A stretch of DNA of 64,000 nucleotides, taken from NCBI GenBank assembly GCA_015680905.1, contig CM027378.1:43559001-43623000 (forward strand), written 5' to 3'. Positions within the stretch are counted from its first letter, which is position 1. Each line of letters starts with the position of its first letter. The stretch is from Coptis chinensis. Its lineage: Eukaryota > Streptophyta > Magnoliopsida > Ranunculales > Ranunculaceae. Positions 55,054 through 64,000 of this stretch are shown here, piece by piece. Under the pieces are notes generated by a model. It did not search any database. It was not told the origin of the DNA and was given only the letters and a program-made list of their open reading frames with translations. The position numbers and the translations under genes were made by a program.

Positions 55054-56999
55054 TGTGCAAAACATGAGCAATGAAATGTAAAAGTAGAGTTGAATTGTTT
55101 CCGAGGCTTTTGGAAAGCGTCCTCAAGGTGGGTGCTCATAGGGGTGTCTTGCAATCACAACTCTCTGATAGATTCACTCAAGGTTTGTTCTATCAAGTGC
55201 ATTGGGAAGTTATTTTCCTCGCATACTCAAATGACGTCCAAAGAAATCGGGGTCGATTGATCACGCTTGCCACTTACTATCACACCATTCTATGCTAGAG
55301 GTCTTTTATTAGGAGTTACGGGGCTAGGGTGATGATTTAGAAAGAAAAAGGAAGGACAAAACAAAATCTGATAAGTCGAGAAACTGGGTCTTCACGATAC
55401 TTGTAACCAGAGAAGAACATCGTTTTGTTCTTTTGCTTCCGAATTGTGATACATTCTTTTAGCCTTTAACCTTTGTGACTCCATATGATTTTGAATTTTG
55501 GGAGTTTTAACTTTGCTTTTGTTTCTGATATCATCTCCTTTTGATTTTGAACTTTTGGGAGATTTGATTTTTTTGACTCCTTTGATTTTTTTGGAGTTTT
55601 GGTTTTCGATGGGTCTTTTTTTTTTTTTTTAAATTTTATTTCCTTTTGAAGCAAATAACTGTTCTATTTTTGTACAAGGTCTTCTCTACTCTTTTTCTGA
55701 TATCCATCCAGTTCTCAACTTATCAGCTGGGTAAGCTTTTTATTATGGTTTGTAGCGGGTTCGGAATTTTTGGTGAAGAATAAAAAGGCTTTATAGAAAA
55801 AGGTGAAGGCCCAAGAGGGGTAACTAGAGGAAAACTATCTTTTTGGGTTTTTAACGTTTATTTGGCTATATCGATCCAAAAAGGGCTTAAATTCTCTCTT
55901 AGGATATGGCGGGGTGATCAAGCAAGTGGATGTGTGGTCTTTCTATCCGGGTATCTTTTGTGTCATCACTCAATAATCATTTAGATGAGGCTTTTGGCTA
56001 GATTCTCACAGGATATGTAACTTAATTGTTTTAACCTTGGCTTCAGAAACTCACTGCTATATACAAACAAATGCTGATGCATGCCATTGATGAAAAGATG
56101 TAGAAACTATTGTACATATATTAGTCTAAGTAAGAAGAATAAGTCCTTACTCTATTGCTATAATGAGACTTCTAAACTTTTTATTCATCATAGAAAAAGG
56201 AAACAAGACTTTTTCATACTAAACGGAAAAATATTTTTGGTTTTTTTTGAAAAAAATTTAGAAATGAAAAAATATACTATTATATCTACTATATAGAAAA
56301 TGTCTAGTTTTTGCAAAATGTTACTATACCACCCCCAAATAGAACTGTGCTTTGTCCTCAAAGTATGAAGAGACGAGGAAAGAGATTACCATAGAAACAT
56401 GAGCAAAAACGGCGATACACTTGTATTTTGTTCTTCATGATAAAAATACGCCACCCCTAAATAAGTTTGGGGTGTGGGTTGTTTGATATAGAACGAGAAA
56501 TACATTGTTTATTATACTATGGATATTTATTCTACTATAAAATCTTTTTGGATTTTTGTATTTTTGAAAACATATATGAAATGCATGAAAAAAAAAATAG
56601 AAAATTTTGGCATGATGTATTTGTTTTACTTTCTACTCATATACCAAATTTCACAAGAAAAACAAAACAAGCAAATAATATTAAGCATATAATTAAACTT
56701 ATACTACGTCATACACGTAAGAAAGAAACAGAAAAATAAATAAATCCAACTATACGGACACTAGGGAGAATCTTAGTCAGAATCCGTGCGTGACTTGTCT
56801 CGACATCTAGAAGATCCTTCTCCTTGCTGACGTCGGGACCTGGCATGTCTATCACCATGCGGGAGTGTGTCTCTGATGCTCTGCAATTTTCTAGTGACAC
56901 TGTGCTGAAAACATCGCTGCTTCTGCTGGAAGGACCGCTGCTCCTCTCGGATGGTCCGCTATTCAGCTATAGTGTTCCCTTGAGTTTCCCTGGGCTGGT

Positions 57000-57766
57000 G
57001 GAGATACTAATGCAAAATCCTCTAGCCTCCATGGAGGAAGTGAATTCCGTCCATGGACTGAGTGAACTGTCGAGTGGCATCTTCAGCGAAGTAATCCACT
57101 TTCTCAGTTGGGCGTGCTTGCTCCGCGGCTCTGGCTTTAGGCGGAAGCTATAACTTCTGGATGTAGTTGGCACAGATAGGACCTGTGAGAGCGTCCTTGA
57201 CCTCTACTAGGGCGTCTGTGGCATAGAACCCCCAGTGCTACATGATCCTGGTGACCAGCACTGGTAGAGGGGCGGTTAACTTCTTTGATATGCAGAGTTG
57301 CTCAAAGATAAAGGAGACGATGCAGAAACAATTCTTCTATTCTTGAAGAATCCATAAAAGATGAAGCATCGCCTTACTGAGCCTAGCAGGTTGTAGGCAG
57401 TGAGACTTGGGGTTTTAACCACCTCAAGAAGTGTCTCTACCATCATCACGTCGATGGTCTTATGTTTGGGGACTATTCCGTCTGAACATAAGCCTTCAGA
57501 AGAATCCCCAAAACTCCACTCACCACCTCCTTGGTGAGCTCCAGTGAGCGACCGTCCTTGAGAACCGTGATACGGTCATCCTCCCCTCTAAGCATGCAGT
57601 TATAAAATGAAAGAGTAAGAGAGGGAGAATAAGCCGCATCTCCCAACAAAACCAAGGGTTCCCATTCTCTTCTTCTAATCTCAGCCCTAAAGTGCACTTC
57701 AAACAGATTGGAATTGAAGAGGTTTTGAAAATTTTACTCTGGCATAATTTTAAGAACTTGAGCCAT
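57000..57766 (-). pseudogene. Putative plant transposon-protein ORF
   Basis: Starts at ATG 57766 (minus), MAQVLKIMPE, with a stop at 57736-57734. The frame then continues NLFNSNLFEVHFRAEIRRRE. The clear part (57697-57473) reads LTLSFYNCMLRGEDD and SLELTKEVVSGVLGI, the pattern of the domain called putative plant transposon protein (PF20167, from memory), often found with plant retrotransposons. Downstream on the minus strand it decays with stops to about 57000. It sits where Athila-type elements may carry an extra ORF near the 3' end, and it is absent from SF-C. Its function is not known. Confidence 0.55.
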
Positions 57767-58815
57767 TTAGAGTAGGGATTGATAAAATTGGGGTTTTAAG
57801 TTGAAATGGGGGTTGAAAATGGAGAAGGCTGTAAACAAAAATTGGGTGGAGCTGTGTTGAGGTGAAGTCACGGTTGCGAGTTGGATAGGGGTGATCGCGA
57901 GTGGGTGTAGGCAACTAGGGTTGGGGATTTTCGTGATGGAGAAGATGGAATGTGGGCAGTCGTGTGGGCTAAGTAGTTTGATGGCACGTACCTTGCACAT
58001 GCCTCTTTAATGAAGTTGAAATTTTGGCCCAAGCCCAAATGAAATCAGGAAATTCCAATCTTGTCCTCAGTGCTTTGCCAATCTTCAAGAGCCGATCCAC
58101 GCTTCGTTACTCCAATCTTGACCCGTGAGGTACCAAAATGATTAGCATAAAAAATGCAACATAATAGTATAAGGTACACTCACATCCAACGGTGGATGAA
58201 AAACAGATGATGGAAAGAACTATACAGGAACTGTATGGAAATATGTACAAATAACAGAAAGAAAAGTTTAATTAATTTTTTTGGGTTTTGAATAAGTTTG
58301 ACATAAATTTTAAAAAGGTGGGTCGTTTTAAGTTAGATCCCCATGACTTGGAAGTTTTTGAAAACTTGAGTTAATCGTAACCAAATGGCTGGATTACTCT
58401 CTTAGACCGAGCGTAATACACTGGGGGATAACACATGTAGACTTTATAAATAGAATTATTATGAGGTTGAAGACCGGGGCAAGTTGGTATTTGACAATTC
58501 GAGCACCAGCCTTCTCTCATAGCTCGTCTGTTACGTGCGTATGAACTCTTACCTAAACCACGAATGTTTTTTGGTATATGTGTTCATATCTTAAGCTGTA
58601 ATTTTTTAGGAAGTGTTTGCACACAATAATTGAAACTGATCCATCTGGTCTTGCTAGGTGGAGGGTTTCTGCTTGCTACAGAAGACATTTTTGAAAAGTT
58701 TTTGAGAAACGAGAGAGATTTAGAAGGGAAAAAGATTTAAACAAGAGGGGAAAGATTTTTAAGAAAACAAATTTTGAAAATTTTGATAAATTTTGAGTCT
58801 TTTAACGTCAGATTC
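57767..58815 (-). other. SF-D segment without gene
   Basis: Part of the 1.95-kb segment absent from SF-C. It contains GGGTCGTTTTAAGTTAGATC (58320-58339), a near match to the block just downstream of the S-family ORF (50125-50145), suggesting that module is duplicated here. No coding potential seen. Confidence 0.45.
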
Positions 58816-59185
58816 TCAAGACAAAATAGAGAGGTGGAGGCAAAAGATAGAATTAAACAGAGAATAGTATCACTTTTGGGTTACTTTATTTGTTTAACTT
58901 TCGTTTGAAGACACCTCATCTTTTTTTTTTCTTTTTTTTTAGTTGGTTTTCTCATTCAAAATATATCTCTATCCATATAGAGATTTTGCCAAGAAGATAA
59001 AATTATAAGTTAATTCGGTATCATTTTGGTTAAAATCCGGACGTATAACTTTCATTTTTATATCCTTTGGTTTTGAAAACTATGGAGAGATGTTTTGAGA
59101 AACTCATACTCAAAAGCTGTTATTCTAGATGTTACTACTTGAAAACAAATCATAATAGATAATTTTAGGTAACTTTCGTGTCGGC

Positions 59186-60478
59186 TGATAAGAGCCCAAA
59201 ACTGTAGTTTTAACCCCTTAATAATATTACATTTAGACCAATTATGTGATTATTAAATAATAGTTAGTACTGTTTACGTGCTTTTGTGTATTTCAGACAT
59301 AGGAGTCGAATATGAGAAGAAATATGTCACTTTTGCGAGATAAATGAGCAAAGGTTGGTTGCTAAGAAGTTCTATGACTAAAGGCCAAGATTCAAGGAGA
59401 AAAAGCCTTTTAAAAGCCCGGTCAAAGCTGAAAAGTCAAAGTCAACGTGGGCAGAAATAGAGAAGAAAAGTTAACAGAACTTCCGCAGGCCGTATCTTTG
59501 GACTCAGACCTCGGAATTGGACCTATTATATGTCAAAACAACCAGCTTAGAAAGAGCTTTCTAATGCTCTAGGTGTTGACCCAATCAGAGGAGCAAAAGT
59601 GGATGAAAAGGCTATTGCAGTAAATTCCAGCGGAGAATCCCTTTTTGGACATATGTAATTAGGTTTTGGGCTTGTTTTCATGGCCTAAAACATAGTTCCA
59701 AAGCCCATACACGAAATTGTAGACCTAGCCCTCTCCTATATAAAGAGATCTAAGGCCAAACTCTTAGACTCTCATAGATTTTACTTAGTTAATTATTTAG
59801 TACTTTGTTTTTAATATAGTTTTCAATTCTTAGACTTTCTTCCATTAGATTAATAAAGCCAAATTATTGTTCTTCATTATGTCTTCTTATTATTTCTCTA
59901 TTAATGATAGTCTGATGAATCTGAGCTAAACCTCCATTAGAGGGGTTTGATGAAAACTTGATGTGTTAGTTAGAATTATTGCTTATTTAATAGTTTCACT
60001 CTAGTAGGTTAGTTTATTCACCATGAGAATGAATTAAACTTCCTCATATGCTAATTATTAGTTGGTAGAGATTGCCATGAATAATTAGGGATAAAATACT
60101 TAATCTTTATTGGTTAAGATTGTAATAATCTACACTAGCATATTATGAATTTATCTTAGTGAAATCAAATCCCCCTAATTCCTGCTCCATATTCACTTCT
60201 TAGTATTTAATTGGTATAATATAAGTTAAAACATCTTAATTAGTTCAATCACAATATTAGTATAATTACAATCTATTACTTTCATTGATTTTGTTAGAAT
60301 TGATAAAACTAGTGAAATTTACTTCTAAACCAACTAGGAGTGGAACGAATTCTCTACTCCACATATTACACAATAAACGAGAGTATAATTTTGATCATAT
60401 AATAAATCCTTGTTAGTTTTACTTATTCTTAGCATAATTAGTTAAGAGTAGGTAAAACAATAATTTTTACATTTATCA
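59186..60478 (+). repeat. ATH-G 5' LTR (1,293 bp)
   Basis: Starts TGATAAGAGCCCAAAACTGT and ends TTTACATTTATCA, with TGAT/ATCA termini. TATATAAAG box near 59738-59746. It follows S-family sequence directly and precedes the primer site by two bases. Confidence 0.88.
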
Positions 60479-60480
60479 AA

Positions 60481-60498
60481 TGGCGCCGCTGCCATCTT
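60481..60498 (+). other. ATH-G primer-binding site
   Basis: TGGCGCCGCTGCCATCTT, two bases after the LTR. Confidence 0.88.
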
Positions 60499-61071
60499 AG
60501 TTAATTTTGTTTAGATTTGTTTCCTTTAGTATTTTCGATCCTACCAAATCCCCATTAAACCCACCCACCCTTGTTTGGTTCTAACTGTGTTTGTTTGGTT
60601 TAGAAAATAATTTTTTTTTTAAATACTACCCTGAGCGTGCCCGCACCTTAGGTACTCTATTTCAGAAACGCGCCCGCCCTCATGTTACTAGAATCCATGT
60701 CAAGTAAGAGTGCACCCGTGCCCCTTCTGACGAAAGCCCAATTTTTCACAGGTTAGTTTCCAACTCTCTTCGTTCAAGTTATTCAGTTTTTCCAACTTCT
60801 TACATACACTGAGATTGCGTATACAAGATGTTATTCAAACGCATAGCAAGGAGGCATTCAGGTACTCCTTCTTCTACTCCTCGCCTATTATGTCAAAGGA
60901 GTTTTTAATTCTAGCATATCAGTGTTGTTTTGACTGTTGTTCGTGTTTCTTTAATATTAGACTTAGCCTTGCATGAGATTAAGGTCTAGTACAAGTAAAC
61001 CATCTTCTGTTCTTTATCGTAAACGTCAATGCACACGCCTATCTAGAATATAACACACTATACCTGCTTTA
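60499..61071 (+). other. ATH-G leader
   Basis: Non-coding. GTGC-rich sequence at 60630-60725 (GAGCGTGCCCGCACC, GAGTGCACCCGTGCC) corresponds to the palindromic region of the ATH-F leader. 60930-61050 resembles the ATH-F leader near 43560-43450. Confidence 0.55.
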
Positions 61072-62866
61072 ATGGCTGAAACAACAGAGACTCCTCTCTC
61101 TGACTGTTACAAAGCCCTTAACGATAGCCCTAAGTCTTGCATCGTTCTTGCAGACCTAGTCGGGGATTTTCAAATTCCCCCGAATATATTTAATTTGTTA
61201 CCAGTTTTTCATGGGTTAGACCACGAGAAGTCTTATCAGCATATGCATAGGATTGGACAAGTTCTTACCACATTTCATTATCCTACCATAGGTTCAGAAC
61301 AAATTAAACTTAGGGTGTTTCCTTTCACCCTAGCCGATAAGGCATCATCTTGGTTAACTGCCCAATCGCCTAATTCTGTGGACTCATGGGCCAACCTCGT
61401 TCAATTGTTCATGGAACAGTTTTACCCACTGCTGAAGACAGATAAATTGCTTCAAAAGATTCATTTCTTCCGCCAGAATCCTCATGAATCCTTTTTAGAG
61501 GCCTGGAATCGTTTCACTGATCTTCTCATCAAGTGTCCACATCATAACTTTGCAAAAGATACACTTGTTCGAGCCTTTTGCAAAGGGCTTTTACATTACC
61601 ATAAAGAGGTTCTTGATATAATGACTGGGGGTAGTTTCCTTAGTAAAGGTGCCTAAAAGGCTTATAGGTTTTTAGAGGATCAATCTAAGCGTCAAAATAA
61701 CTGGGGGTAATGACATCCCCCACTCTAATAATACTTCTTCCACAGTTAAGGCTGCCAGTATGTTTGAGGTTAAATCAAATCCATAGCTTAAAACTTTAAT
61801 CGAATCTCTCACTAAAAACGTAGAAGCTATTTTTATCCAACGAAAGCCTACTCCTATCATGAACGTCAACTCTATTCCATGTAATTTCTGTTTGAGTCCT
61901 GAGCACCCCGACTCCTATTGTCTTCTAGTCTATGAACAACCATCCGCACACCCGGACAATGTTTGTTCCATTAATAGCGAACCTAACACAACTTGGAGAC
62001 AAAATCCCAACTTCAGTTGGAGAAATAATCAACAAGTTACACCTCCAGGGTTTAATAATCAAAATGTTAGGCCACCGAACAACTATAACCAAGCTCCACC
62101 ACGACAAGGACAAGGACAAGGTAATTATAATAATTATAATAACAATAGAGGTATCGTACCAATTAATAATAACTATCACAACCCACCCGTTAATAATCAA
62201 TGTGAGATAGTTCTTGTCACACCACCTATGGTAACTACACCTTCACAATCGGATCGTTTCGAAGCCTACATGCAAGCTAACCAACAAATTTTACAATCCA
62301 TTAATCATTCCATACAACAGTTAACCCACGAGAAAAACCAACCGAAAGGTGTATTTCCAGGTCAAGCTATACCTAATCTTAGAACGCCAAACACAGCTTT
62401 TGTAGTAACCAGTAATACTAGTAATGAAAATTTAAACGTAGGTGAGTTAAAAGCCATCACCACTCTCTGTTTTGGCAGAGTGGTTGATAACGCCGTAACT
62501 ATGCCCATTGATACACCACCAATGGTCAATGAAAATGAAAAGTTACTAGATACCAAAATAGAAACTGAAGATCCTACCCCTATAGAGGTACCAGTTAAAC
62601 CACAACCCAAGAGGAAAGCGACCAAGGTTACAACTCCTGTTGATCCATATGCTAAATATAGAGAGAAACCACCGTTTCTCCAGAGACTAGCCATGTTAAA
62701 CAAGGATACAAATTTTGACAAGATTAGGGAAGTTTTTAAAAATCTAACGATAAACCTACCTTTTCTTGAAGCTATTAAAAAACCACCACAACATGCTAAG
62801 TTTTTAAAAGAGTTGTCCACTACTAGGCGGAAAAAGAACATTCCAAAAGATGCCTTTTTAACTTAA
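61072..62866 (+). pseudogene. ATH-G gag
   Basis: Starts at ATG 61072 (MAETTETPLSDCYKALND). The gag core shows FHGLDHEKSYQHMHRIGQVL, KASSWLTAQSPNSVDSWANL and ESFLEAWNRFTDLLIKCPHH. TAA 61654-61656 interrupts it, then a frame change. From 61859 the second part is open: knuckle CNFCLSPEHPDSYC, RQNPNFSWRNNQQVTPPGFN, an Asn/Gln-rich stretch, RFEAYMQANQQILQSI, LRFGRVVDN-type segment (LCFGRVVDN), and PFLEAIKKPPQHAKFLKEL, up to TAA 62864-62866, probably from CAA. Protease follows in the same frame. Confidence 0.88.
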
Positions 62867-63286
62867 CAGATTCCTACCCTATCTGAACATAATGGAATCG
62901 TTAAGTACAAGGACCCTGGTCGTCCTACTGTACAATGCACCTTAGGGGATACTCACACGACAACTGCTCTATTAGACCTGGGGGCGAGTGTTAACTTACT
63001 CCCGTATTATCTATATAAACAAATAGGTCTACAAGAGATGCAACCAACTAAAATGACATTGCAATTAGCTGATCATTCTATTAAGTATTCTAAGGGTATG
63101 GTTGAAAGCGTGCTGGTTAAAGTTCAAGATTTTTACTATTTAGAAGACTTCGTTATCCTAGACATAGAAGTCGTTAACGACTCTATTCCTATCATTTTAG
63201 GGCGTCCCTTCTTGGCAACTGCCAATGCGCTTATAAACTGCCACGATGGCTCTATGTCCATGTCCTTTGGCCATCTTTTTGTTTAG
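62867..63286 (+). pseudogene. ATH-G aspartic protease
   Basis: Same frame as gag. YKDPGRPTVQCTLG, intact active site LLDLGASVNLLPYYLYKQ, GMVESVLVKVQDFYYLEDF and LGRPFLATANALINCHDG are present. TAG 63284-63286 separates it from the following domain. The motif set equals NA-2's protease and is complete, so the only visible defect is nonsense. Confidence 0.87.
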
Positions 63287-64000
63287 GTAAATGTTTTCAA
63301 AATGATGAAACAGTTACCCGATACGACTATTGATGGAGAAGTTAGCATGATTGAGAGCTTAGCTCAAGATTATTTCAACAACACGTTTCCTGATAATCAG
63401 ATGCACCAATTCTTTTCCTTCGGAAGTTCCGACTCCGACGCTTTTGTCCCCACACTAGTAGATACCCCTCTTATGGTAGAAGACAAAGATCACAGTTTCA
63501 ACTCCCTAGACGTAGATGAAATCGAGGAAGATTTCCTCCGACTCTTTTGCAACTCTTCTTTGCCACCTTGCGAGTCCCTCCCTATCAACATCCATTCACC
63601 CACATCACATCCTAATGTCACTTATTCACCTTCCATCACCAATATTCCTAACTTTCTACCTTTTCAAAGGAACCTTGAGTTTGCACTTGACCCTCTTGTT
63701 TCTCCTGTGCTTCATGAATTTCTAAACTCTCCTAGTAAGAAAATACTACCTAAGAAGACACCTGAAACTTTTATTTTCAGTTGTGTGATTATACCAACCC
63801 ACGCCACCAATGAGTTTTGTGATAGACCCACATTCTCATTTCTTCCATTCCTTACTTATAAAACTTATCCATATCCACCATATTTTCCACAAACATCCAT
63901 TTTCGCACAATCATTCACTTGGCCAACTTTTCGTTGGGGAAAACAGGAGAAATTGCCTATTAGGTTAGGTTCTAGATCTACAAGTATTCACTCTCATTCT
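63287..64000 (+). CDS. ATH-G post-protease domain shared with S-family ORF (partial)
   Basis: About 238 codons without a stop to the window edge, in frame with the protease. The first part (VNVFKMMKQLPDTTIDGEVS, DYFNNTFPDNQMHQFFSFGS) matches ATH-F just after its protease. ATH-F then enters RT, whereas ATH-G continues with an acidic segment, then PFQRNLEFALDPL to FLNSPSKK (63659-63742), the conserved block of the S-family ORF. A Phe/Pro/Tyr-rich stretch follows (YKTYPYPPYFPQTSIFAQSF). No RT motif has appeared by 64000. The domain is unknown to me. It lacks its own start, so it would be translated only as part of the gag-PR polyprotein. Confidence 0.6.

Larger units (their letters stand above)
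54309..56876 (-). other. SF-D 3' region
   Basis: Non-coding, collinear with SF-C 47349-49050. Motifs in element direction: CTTATTTAGGGGTGGCG (about 56462-56446), TTTGAGGACAAAGC with TCTATTTGGGGGTGG (56367-56329), and CTTGAGGACAAGC with TATTTGGGGGTGG (54345-54309) at the LTR. Interrupted only by the MITE. Confidence 0.65.
54309..59185 (-). mobile_element. SF-D: S-family element, 3' part, interrupted by ATH-G
   Basis: Minus-strand order from the right: 59185-58826 matches SF-C 49400-49080. Then comes a 1.95-kb segment absent from SF-C (about 58815-56877) containing a plant transposon-protein ORF, then the S-family 3' region to the polypurine tract at 54309. The 5' part lies beyond ATH-G outside the window. 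A MITE is inserted at 54657-55044. Confidence 0.75.
59186..64000 (+). mobile_element. ATH-G: Athila-like element, 3' end outside window
   Basis: Plus-strand order: 5' LTR (59186-60478), primer site, leader, gag, protease, then an open frame with the S-family-type domain running off the edge. Inserted in SF-D; the last five host bases, TCGGC (59181-59185), are the predicted target duplication. Where ATH-F goes from protease tail to RT, ATH-G has a different sequence, so it may also be non-autonomous. Confidence 0.82.

Noticed and set aside
56824..57153. 109-codon plus-strand frame in SF-D
   Set aside because: It lies opposite the decayed transposon-protein ORF and shows no motif; the minus-strand reading explains the region better.
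62362..62841. Minus-strand 159-codon hydrophobic frame suggesting a membrane protein
   Set aside because: Exact antisense of the ATH-G gag tail, which has clear gag homology; hydrophobicity follows from complementing Lys/Asn/Pro codons.

Overview
The window is repeat-dense nuclear DNA of a flowering plant. I recognise no intact host gene, rRNA, tRNA, CRISPR array or prokaryotic feature. Almost everything belongs to Ty3/gypsy LTR retrotransposons of the Tat lineage (recognised by the extra archaeal-type RNase H between pol RNase H and integrase) and of Athila-like lineages (LTRs of about 1.3-1.6 kb starting TGAT, primer sites of the TGGCGCCGCTGCC type, Athila-type gag, and a DLGAS protease). 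Names used here are mine. 'S-family' is a non-autonomous group with LTRs of about 0.9 kb starting TGAT(C/T)AGCTC and one unusual ORF.

Layout. 1-7127: Tat-1, minus strand, its 3' end beyond the window; it sits inside S-family copy SF-A (7128 to about 8180, plus). About 8181-14716: NA-1, minus, an Athila-like element with gag, protease and a coiled-coil/CCHC tail but no reverse transcriptase. 14717-17236: an unclassified LTR-like fragment, a featureless stretch, and a LINE-type RNase H relic. 17237 to about 40811: a three-level nest. S-family copy SF-B (plus) is split inside its 5' LTR by Tat-2 (17731-35631, TSD GTTTG), whose integrase is split by NA-2 (22960-31747, TSD ATGAA). About 40812-45742: ATH-F, minus, an Athila-like element with large deletions in protease and reverse transcriptase. 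About 45890-59185: a head-to-tail minus-strand S-family array (SF-0, SF-C, SF-D) in which neighbouring units share LTRs. SF-C has the only uninterrupted S-family ORF (470 codons). SF-D carries a Mutator-type MITE and a putative plant transposon-protein ORF. 59186-64000: ATH-G, plus, inserted into SF-D and running off the right edge.

How the parts relate. Tat-1 and Tat-2 encode the usual gag-PR-RT-RNH-aRNH-INT set, all interrupted by stops. Both end in tandem-repeat 3' regions, and Tat-2 has an intron-bearing antisense gene between pol and its 3' LTR. NA-1 and NA-2 share a gag-PR-coiled-coil-CCHC layout without pol. The S-family ORF joins a gag-type zinc knuckle to a domain I do not recognise. 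That domain reappears after the protease of ATH-G, where ATH-F has reverse transcriptase. These elements presumably depend on enzymes supplied by autonomous relatives; that is inference. The most promising signals are this shared unknown domain, the gag-PR-coiled-coil-CCHC ORF, and the spliced antisense gene of Tat-2. All homologies were judged by eye.
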